DNA of 6,761 bases from Verrucomicrobia bacterium UBA6015 (lineage in GTDB: Bacteria > Verrucomicrobiota > Kiritimatiellia > UBA8416): contig DIZZ01000084.1 in assembly GCA_002428045.1 (NCBI GenBank), forward strand, positions 12,567 through 19,327, read 5' to 3'. The translations under genes were made by a program, and so were the position numbers. The stretch's first letter is position 1, and every line of letters starts with the position of its first letter. A model generated the notes under the pieces. It saw only the letters and a list, made by a program, of their open reading frames with translations, had not been told where the DNA came from and did no database searches. Positions 1 to 6,100 of the stretch are shown here, one piece after another.

Positions 1-975
1 GGCAACTATTTTATTATGGCATTCCAGGCGCTTCCCCTGATCCTGGTGGTCAGTGCAACATCTGCACTCCTGTTCTATTGGCGGGTGTTGCCCCTGGTGG
101 TGCGGGCCTTCTCCTGGGTACTTCAGAAAACGCTGCGTGTTTCCGGGTGTGAGGGGGTGGTGGCGGCCGCGAACGTGTTTGTCGGCATGCTGGAGGCCCC
201 GCTGTTCATACGTCCGTATCTGTCGCGCATGACGCGTAGCGAGCTTTTCTGTGTCATGACTTGCGGCATGGCGACCATCGCCGGAACGATGATGGTGCTC
301 TATGCGAATTTCCTCACCCCGGTGCTGGGGGCCGCTGCATTGGGCCACATTCTGGCGGCCAGCATCCTGTCCGCCCCGGCGGCGATTGTGGTGGCCCGTG
401 TCATGGTGCCTGAGTCGGACGCAAGCACCGCGGCGGCGATTGACCGGATGGAGATCCGTAGTGACGCCAAGGGGAGTCTGGACGCGATAGTGCGCGGCAC
501 GGCTGATGGCGTCCAGATCCTGATCAATGTGGTGGCGATGATGATCGTGGCCATTGCGTTTATCTTCATGATTGACGCCGTGCTCGGGTTGCTGCCGGAT
601 GTCAACGGGGCCCCACTGCGGTTCCAGCGCATCCTCGGCTGGGGGATGGCCCCGTTGGTCTGGATCATCGGGGTGCCCTGGAGCGAGGCGGTGGCTGCCG
701 GGGGGTTGATGGGGATCAAGACGGTTGCCAACGAGATCCTTTCCTATCTTGCGTTGCCCGGTGCCGGGTTTTGTGCCCGGACGAATCTCATGATGACGTA
801 TGCGATGTGCGGGTTTGCAAATTTCGGGTCACTGGGTATTATGATCGGCGGAATGGGGGCGATGATTCCCGAGCGACGGGCGGAAATCGTCGACCTCGGA
901 TTTAAATCGATTGTTGCCGGCACCCTGGCGACCCTGATGACCGGGGCCGTCGCCGGGATGCTGACGCGAGGGTAG
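1..975 (+). CDS. Concentrative nucleoside transporter (CNT/NupC family), 5'-truncated by the window edge
   Basis: Inner-membrane symporter of the CNT family, which imports nucleosides with H+ or Na+. The frame is open to base 1, and the five codons before the ATG at 16 (G-N-Y-F-I) continue the family pattern, so that ATG is internal. About 324 residues are visible of a usual 400-425. What shows the family: the HP1 re-entrant hairpin with EAPLFIRPYL (193-222) followed by MTRSELF and the GMATIAG helix; the Asn-Glu pair (730-735); and the HP2 hairpin with GFANFGSLG (811-837) followed by PERR. In structurally characterised CNTs the HP1 Glu, the second Glu and the HP2 Asn/Ser contact the nucleoside, and all are present. 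The HP1 motif is GMLE (184-195), whereas canonical members have GQTE or GQSE, so base recognition may differ. Several hydrophobic segments fit the C-terminal transport domain. alsD follows after 43 bases. Family assignment is strong; the substrate is inferred only. Confidence 0.88.
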   Translation, partial: GNYFIMAFQALPLILVVSATSALLFYWRVLPLVVRAFSWVLQKTLRVSGCEGVVAAANVFVGMLEAPLFIRPYLSRMTRSELFCVMTCGMATIAGTMMVLYANFLTPVLGAAALGHILAASILSAPAAIVVARVMVPESDASTAAAIDRMEIRSDAKGSLDAIVRGTADGVQILINVVAMMIVAIAFIFMIDAVLGLLPDVNGAPLRFQRILGWGMAPLVWIIGVPWSEAVAAGGLMGIKTVANEILSYLALPGAGFCARTNLMMTYAMCGFANFGSLGIMIGGMGAMIPERRAEIVDLGFKSIVAGTLATLMTGAVAGMLTRG

Positions 976-985
976 CAGAAGGAAC

Positions 986-1004
986 CCGGAGCAAGATGCT
1001 CCGG
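986..1004 (+). repeat. Intergenic palindrome, copy 1 (REP-like hairpin)
   Basis: Perfect 8-bp inverted repeat CCGGAGCA / TGCTCCGG around a 3-base centre (AGA), lying between the CNT stop codon and the alsD ribosome-binding site. No T-tract follows, so it is not a classic intrinsic terminator. A 17/19 match occurs in reverse orientation at 3147-3165. It could be a repetitive extragenic palindrome or an mRNA-stabilising or attenuating stem. Confidence 0.75.
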
Positions 1005-1018
1005 ACACGGGGAGCGGA

Positions 1019-1720
1019 ATGTCAAAGATGCTGTATATGAGTAGTCCGATAAACGCCCTGCTGGAGGGGTTTTACCGGGATGATGTGACGATCGCGACGC
1101 TGAAGACAAAGGGCGATTTCGGGATTGGAACATTCAACAACCTGGATGGCGAGATGGTGGCCCTCAATGGCCGCTTCATCCGGTTGGATCTCGACGGGCA
1201 AGCTCATGTGGTAACGGACGATATGAAAACCCCGTTTTCGACGGTGTGTCATTTTGCGCCGATGCTGACGGATGAAATCGCGGCACCGGTGACGTACGAA
1301 CAGTTCACGGTGCAGTTGCGCCGGATGCTGCCATCGGACAACATGTTCTATGCGATCCACATGGAGGGCCGGTTCAGAACGGTCATCACTCGATCCGTTC
1401 CCCGCACGGAGAACTATAGACCGCTTTCCGAGGCGACCGACCACCAGAAAGTGCGCCGTTTTGAGCAGGTTTCGGGGCATCTGGTCGGCTTTTATACGCC
1501 AGGCTTTGTGCCATCGGTCAACGTGCCGGGCTATCATTTTCACTTTATCGATGAGGCGTTCACGGCTGGCGGACATCTGCTAAGCTGCGAACCGGAGCAC
1601 CTGCAGATTCGGCTGCAGATTTTCTACAGTATGGAATTGAGCTTGCCGAAGACGCTCGACTACCTGACTGCCGCGTTCACACGCGATGCCGTCAAAGACC
1701 TTGAGAAGGCAGAAAGATGA
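1019..1720 (+). CDS. alsD: Alpha-acetolactate decarboxylase
   Basis: Zinc enzyme that decarboxylates (S)-2-acetolactate to (R)-acetoin, the second step of the acetoin/butanediol route from pyruvate (also named BudA). The 233 residues span the whole domain. The N-terminal part has the family pattern INALLEGFY, a GDFGIGTFN segment and LDGEM (Glu45). RSVP follows (Arg125), then HFH (His173, His175) and GGHLL (His186). These align, with a constant offset of 20-21, to the zinc ligands His194/196/207 and active-site Glu65/Arg145 of the Brevibacillus enzyme. A C-terminal Glu (Glu229 or Glu232) could be the counterpart of Glu253. No signal peptide is visible, so it is probably cytoplasmic, unlike the secreted Brevibacillus form. 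The ATG at 1019 is chosen because GGGGAG lies four bases upstream; ATGs at 1028 and 1037 are in-frame alternatives that keep the domain. It ends 10 bases before cstA, implying cotranscription. No acetolactate synthase is in view. Confidence 0.95.
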   Translation: MSKMLYMSSPINALLEGFYRDDVTIATLKTKGDFGIGTFNNLDGEMVALNGRFIRLDLDGQAHVVTDDMKTPFSTVCHFAPMLTDEIAAPVTYEQFTVQLRRMLPSDNMFYAIHMEGRFRTVITRSVPRTENYRPLSEATDHQKVRRFEQVSGHLVGFYTPGFVPSVNVPGYHFHFIDEAFTAGGHLLSCEPEHLQIRLQIFYSMELSLPKTLDYLTAAFTRDAVKDLEKAER

Positions 1721-1723
1721 GGA
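1719..1723 (+). promoter_or_regulatory. Ribosome-binding site for cstA
   Basis: GAGGA overlaps the alsD stop codon (1718-1720) and lies 7 bases before the ATG at 1731. It favours 1731 over the upstream in-frame ATG at 1686, which would add a polar 15-residue extension and overlap alsD by 35 bases. The overlap of site and stop suggests translational coupling. Confidence 0.7.
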
Positions 1724-1730
1724 CTTCGCG

Positions 1731-3146
1731 ATGATGATATTGGGATTGTGTATTGCCTTGCTGATTGCCGGATATTTTACCTATGCCAAGGTGGTGGATC
1801 GGATATTCGGGCCTGATCCGTTGCGGGCAACGGTGGCTATGGCCGCCCCCGACGGGGTTGATTCCATGCCGATGCCGACGTGGAAAGTCTTCTCGATTCA
1901 ACTGCTGGATATCGCCGGCATCGGTCCCGTCTTTGGTCCGATCCTCGGCGCACTCTACGGTCCTTATGCGCTGCTGTGGATTGTGGTTGGCACTCTTTTT
2001 GCGGGCGGCGTGCATGACTATTTCAGTGGCATGCTCTCGGTTCGTCACGGCGGCGGGTCGCTGCCCGCCGTGATCGGTGAGCTGATGGGGCGACCGGCCC
2101 GCGTGGTGATGCGCGTGTTTACCGTGTTGCTGCTCATGCTCGTTGGTGTGGTTTTCGTGCTGAGCCCGGCCAAGCTGCTGGCCGCCCTGACGGGGTGGGA
2201 TACACTACTGCTGGTCTGTGCGATTTTTGTCTATTATTTCCTGGCCACCGTTCTGCCGATCGACCGGTTTATCGGGCGCTTGTATCCGCTATTCGGGGCG
2301 CTTCTGCTTTTCATGGCGTTCAGCATCCTGGGCGGTCTGCTGCTGTCGGATCACCCTGTGCTTTCGAATCTCTCGTTCAATCCGGCGCAGCATCCCGGCG
2401 GACTGCCGGTCTGGCCGCTGTTGTTCATTACGCTGTCCTGCGGGGCGATCAGCGGTTTCCATTCCACGCAGTCGCCGATCATGGCCCGTTGCATCCGTTC
2501 GGAAAAGAACGGGCGTCTGGTCTTTTATGGAGCCATGGTGGCGGAGGGGATCATCGCGCTGATCTGGGCTACGGTCGGAATGTCATTTTACGATTCCCCG
2601 GAGGCGCTGAATGCCGTTATTGCCAAGGGAACGCCTGCTTTGGTGGTGACGGAGGCCTGCCGGGGCTTGCTGGGGCCGGTGGGGGCGGTCCTGGCGATCC
2701 TGGGGGTGATCGTGCTACCGATTACCTCGGGCGATACCGCTTTTCGTGCCACCCGCCTGATCCTGGCGGAAACGTTTAGAGTCAATCAGACCCGTCCGAT
2801 GAAACGGCTTTATATCGCCGTGCCGCTTTTCCTGGTCGCCATTGCGATTTCGACCCACGAGTTCGATCTGATCTGGCGCTACTTCGGATGGAGCAACCAG
2901 GTGCTCTCATCGCTGATGCTCTGGGCGGCAGCAATCTACCTAGTCAAGGCGCGTAAGCCGCACTGGATCGCCTCGCTACCGGCAACCTTCATGACCGCTG
3001 TGGTGATCGCCTTCATCCTGCAGTCAAACATTGGATACGGTCTGGCCCCGAAGGTATCGAATATCGTCGGCGGTGTGGCGGCCCTGTTGGTGCTGGGCGC
3101 GTTGGAAACCCGGAGATTGAAACTCCGATCACGATGGAAGACGTAG
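1731..3146 (+). CDS. cstA: CstA-family carbon starvation permease, short form
   Basis: Polytopic inner-membrane transporter of the CstA family; Escherichia coli CstA and BtsT import pyruvate, and CstA has also been linked to peptide uptake. With the start at 1731 the protein has 471 residues. Motifs in order: AGIGPVFGPILGALYGP near residues 62-78; GGVHDYFSG near 92-100; SGFHSTQSP (2451-2477); ITSGDTAFRATR (2721-2756); and WRYFGWSNQ (2874-2900). About a dozen hydrophobic segments are spread along the chain. E. coli CstA is about 700 residues, so this is one of the compact members, complete through the GDTAFR and YFGWSNQ core but with only a short basic tail after it. It starts 10 bases after alsD and shares its GAGGA site with that stop codon, so the two are probably coexpressed. 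Pyruvate is an attractive substrate next to acetolactate decarboxylase, but the sequence alone does not prove it. Confidence 0.92.
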   Translation: MMILGLCIALLIAGYFTYAKVVDRIFGPDPLRATVAMAAPDGVDSMPMPTWKVFSIQLLDIAGIGPVFGPILGALYGPYALLWIVVGTLFAGGVHDYFSGMLSVRHGGGSLPAVIGELMGRPARVVMRVFTVLLLMLVGVVFVLSPAKLLAALTGWDTLLLVCAIFVYYFLATVLPIDRFIGRLYPLFGALLLFMAFSILGGLLLSDHPVLSNLSFNPAQHPGGLPVWPLLFITLSCGAISGFHSTQSPIMARCIRSEKNGRLVFYGAMVAEGIIALIWATVGMSFYDSPEALNAVIAKGTPALVVTEACRGLLGPVGAVLAILGVIVLPITSGDTAFRATRLILAETFRVNQTRPMKRLYIAVPLFLVAIAISTHEFDLIWRYFGWSNQVLSSLMLWAAAIYLVKARKPHWIASLPATFMTAVVIAFILQSNIGYGLAPKVSNIVGGVAALLVLGALETRRLKLRSRWKT

Positions 3147-3165
3147 CCGGAGCATCCTGCTCTGG
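3147..3165 (-). repeat. Intergenic palindrome, copy 2 (REP-like hairpin, reverse orientation)
   Basis: It begins on the base after the cstA stop codon. CCGGAGCA and TGCTCTGG flank a TCC centre; the one mismatch is a G-U wobble in RNA, so an 8-bp stem can form. Read on the minus strand it matches copy 1 (986-1004) at 17 of 19 positions, including the R-G-A centre. No T-tract follows. Being in two of the three gaps between these genes suggests a dispersed genomic repeat. Confidence 0.7.
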
Positions 3166-3180
3166 ATGGGTGGAGTGCAT

Positions 3181-3185
3181 GGGAG
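3181..3185 (+). promoter_or_regulatory. Ribosome-binding site deciding the start of the binding-domain protein
   Basis: GGGAG lies 6 bases before the ATG at 3192, a good spacing. The in-frame ATG at 3186 directly abuts it and would need the GGAG at 3172-3175 instead, 10 bases upstream. The two starts differ by only two residues (Met-Tyr), so membrane-anchor prediction is unaffected. Confidence 0.6.
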
Positions 3186-3191
3186 ATGTAT

Positions 3192-6100
3192 ATGAGATGG
3201 TTCATGAATATATGGATGGGCGTGGTGTTGATCGCGGCAGCGTCGCTGTTGCTGTTGCTATCGGATCTGGACCGTCGCCAGGGGCATGCTTCGAAGACGG
3301 GACGTCAGGCGCTGCCGCAGCTGGCGGTGATGCAGTGGGCGTCGACCGGCTTGATCGACGGCACGGTGGCCGGTATTGTAGACGGGCTGCGCCAGCAGGG
3401 TTATGAGGCTGGCCGTACCGCCTCGATCCGCTTCTTCAACGCCTCGGGCGATCCGACGACAGGGAACATGATGGCCAGGGAAGTGACCGGCGGCGGTTAC
3501 GACATGGTGTTGACGGCCAGTACCCTGGCCATGCAGGCCGTTGCCAAGGCCAACCGCGAGGGGCGCGTTATGCATGTCTTCGGCGGGGTGACCGATCCCT
3601 ATGGTGCTGGCGTGGAGATTACCGGTCCTGAACCGCATCAGCACCCCCGGCATCTGGTGGGGGTGGGCACATTCCAGCCCGTGGCATCCTCGTTCCGGAT
3701 TGCCCACCAGATGAACCCGCAGCTAAAGCAGGTCGGGGTGGTCTGGAATTCAGGTGAGGATAATTCCGAGGCCTGTGTGAAAGCAGCGAGGACGGTTTGC
3801 GAAGCGATTGGTATCACGCTCGTCGAAGCGATAGCCAACAATACCTCTGAAGTCCCAGAGGCGGTGCGCGCGGTGCTCGGGCGTGGGGCTGAGGCGGTCT
3901 GGGTAGGGGGCGACACGGTCGCGATCGCCTCGATCAACGCGATTGTTTCCGCCGCTCGCGCGGCGGGTGTCCCGGTCTTCAGCAACGATCCCACGGACAT
4001 CAAGAACGGGGTGCTCTTCGGGTTGGGTGCCTCTTATCATCAGGTCGGCATGACCGTCGGGGAAATGGGCGGAAAAATCCTGCGAGGGGCGGATCCGGCA
4101 TCTTTCGGGGTGGAGAATCTGGTCCCCGAGGTGCTGGCGCTGAATGAAGCGCTGGCGGCGGAACTGCCAGCTTGGACAATAAGCGATGACCTGAAGAAAA
4201 AGGCGGACGCTACCCAGGCGCAGGGGGCGCCGCCGATTCCTCCTCGTTCGCCCGACCCTGATCGGCATTACGTTGCCTGTGTGGTCCATATCGGGCCGCA
4301 TCCGCTGTTCTCGATGGCTATCGACGGGGTGCGGCAATCGCTAAAGGCGTCCGGGTTTGTGGACGGTGCGAACCTGACGCTGCACGTGATGCATGCCAAT
4401 GATGATATATCGATGCTGCCGCAGGTATTCCTGCAGATGCTCAACCGTAATCCCGATGTGATCATCCCGCTTTCCACGCCTAGCCTGGCGGCGGCGCTGA
4501 CGGTTGTAAAGGACATTCCGATCGTTTTCGGAGCGGTTACGGCACCCTTGGATGTCGGAGCGGGGGAAACTTTTGGTAACCATCTGCCCCATGTCACGGG
4601 GGCAGTCTGGACAGCGCCGCTGCCGAGGGCGTTCGAGTGGATCCGAATGCTGTTTCCCGATGCAGGTCGATTGGGGCTGTTATATAATCCCGTGTATGCG
4701 AATTCGTTGCTTGAACGGGAACGAATTGGCGAGTTTTGCACTCAGCATGGGTTTACCCTGGTGGAACGGAACCTGAATGCGCCATCCGAGATTAACGCCG
4801 TCATGCAATCCTTGCTGCAGGCCAATCCCGATGTGGTTTTCGGGATGGGTGACAACACCGTGGTGAGCAGTTTCCCTGCCGTGGTGGATGCCTGCATGAA
4901 AGCCGGAGTGCCGCTGGTGGCGGATGATGATAGCATGATGGGGAGCGGGGCATTGTTCAGCATCGGGGGCAGTCCGCTGCTTGAGGGGCGTCATACCGGC
5001 CAGATTGCCGCCCGCGTCCTGCTGGGAGAGAATCCTGCAACGATCCCGTTCGCGCCGAGTGTCGAGAAGGAGACGTCAGTGGATATGGCGGCGGCCCGTC
5101 GTATTGGAATGACCTGGCCGGTGAAACGGCTCAAGGAAACCGATGTTTTTCATCATCTGCAAGCCCGTTTTGACCGTCCGCTGCGCATCGCCATGGTCAA
5201 CCTCGTGCAGAACCGATTGCTCGAACTGGGCGAGGCCGGTGTGCGGCGAGGCCTGCGGGATGCCGGCCTGATCGAGGGCACCGACGTCACGATCCAGACC
5301 TATAACGCCCAGGGGGAAATCGCCCAGCTTCCTGCACTGCTGGATGCCGCCCTCCAGCGCGATCCGGATGTGATCGTCACACTGACCACCCCGGCGATGA
5401 TCGCGGCGGCTCGGCGTATCACGGATATCCCGATCGTGTACACCATCGCCAGCGATCCTGTGGCATTGGGTATTTTCGAGGCGGGTTCCCGTCCGTCGAA
5501 CCTGACGGGTGTGCATGATGATCCGCCGCTCGACCGACTGCTGGAGATGGCCATGGGGCATGATCCCGATCTCAAGGCGATTGGCATGGTCTTTGATCCG
5601 GCCCAGCCGAATGCCGTCCTCTCGGTCGAAAAACTGCGCCGGGCCTGCAAGACGCACCAGATCACGCTGCACGAAGCGAATGCCTCATCGCTGACGGAGC
5701 TTGCCCCGGCGGTCCAGGCGCTCATCCAGCGGGGTGCTGGGGCGCTGCTGCTCTCCGCCGATAATGTGGTCAGTGCCGGTTTCGCGGTCATTCAAAGCAC
5801 CGCTAAAAAGGCTGGGCTGCCCGTGTTTGTTACAGAGCCTGATCTGGTGGCGGCGGGAGCTACCGGTGCGGTCGGTGATGATTACGAGGCCTGGGGAATG
5901 CAGGCGGGTCGGCTGGTGGCGAAAGTGCTCGCCGGGGTGCCCCCGTCCGCGCTACCCTGCGAGACTACAACGGTGCAGCAGGTGGTCGCGCCACCGCTGA
6001 AAGCCAAGGTTGACGTTCCGTCGACCGTTCCCCTGAAACGCTTCGAGATCCGGATTGTCCGGTATAACGATGCCACGTTTTCGGAGGATACCGTCCGTGG

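Noticed and set aside
986..1004. Palindrome as an intrinsic terminator after the CNT gene
   Set aside because: No T-tract follows the stem and the next ribosome-binding site begins 5 bases later; a REP-like element or mild attenuator fits better.
1022..1576. Long minus-strand open frame opposite alsD (184 codons)
   Set aside because: It is the complement of a clearly conserved enzyme gene, its translation resembles no family, and it is rich in His/Arg as expected from antisense of GC-rich coding DNA.
1686..1730. Upstream ATG at 1686 as the cstA start
   Set aside because: It adds a charged 15-residue extension absent from the family pattern and overlaps alsD, whereas the ATG at 1731 has a well-spaced GAGGA and begins directly with the first membrane helix.
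3111..3127. Small inverted repeat CGGAG / CTCCG within the 3' end of cstA
   Set aside because: Only five pairs with a seven-base loop inside coding sequence; easily expected by chance at this GC content.
3134..3406. Small plus-strand open frame (90 codons) spanning the end of cstA and the start of the binding protein
   Set aside because: Out of frame with both conserved genes; its Gly/Ala-rich product has no recognisable features.
5076..5791. Overlapping minus-strand open frames opposite binding domain 3
   Set aside because: Low-complexity Arg/Ser/His-rich translations in shadow frames, while the plus frame carries conserved domain motifs throughout.
4200..6035. Four separate binding-protein genes rather than one fusion
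   Set aside because: The frame is continuous across all three domain junctions, with no stop codon, no start codon with a ribosome-binding site and no new signal peptide. The domains are also too diverged to be an assembly duplication.
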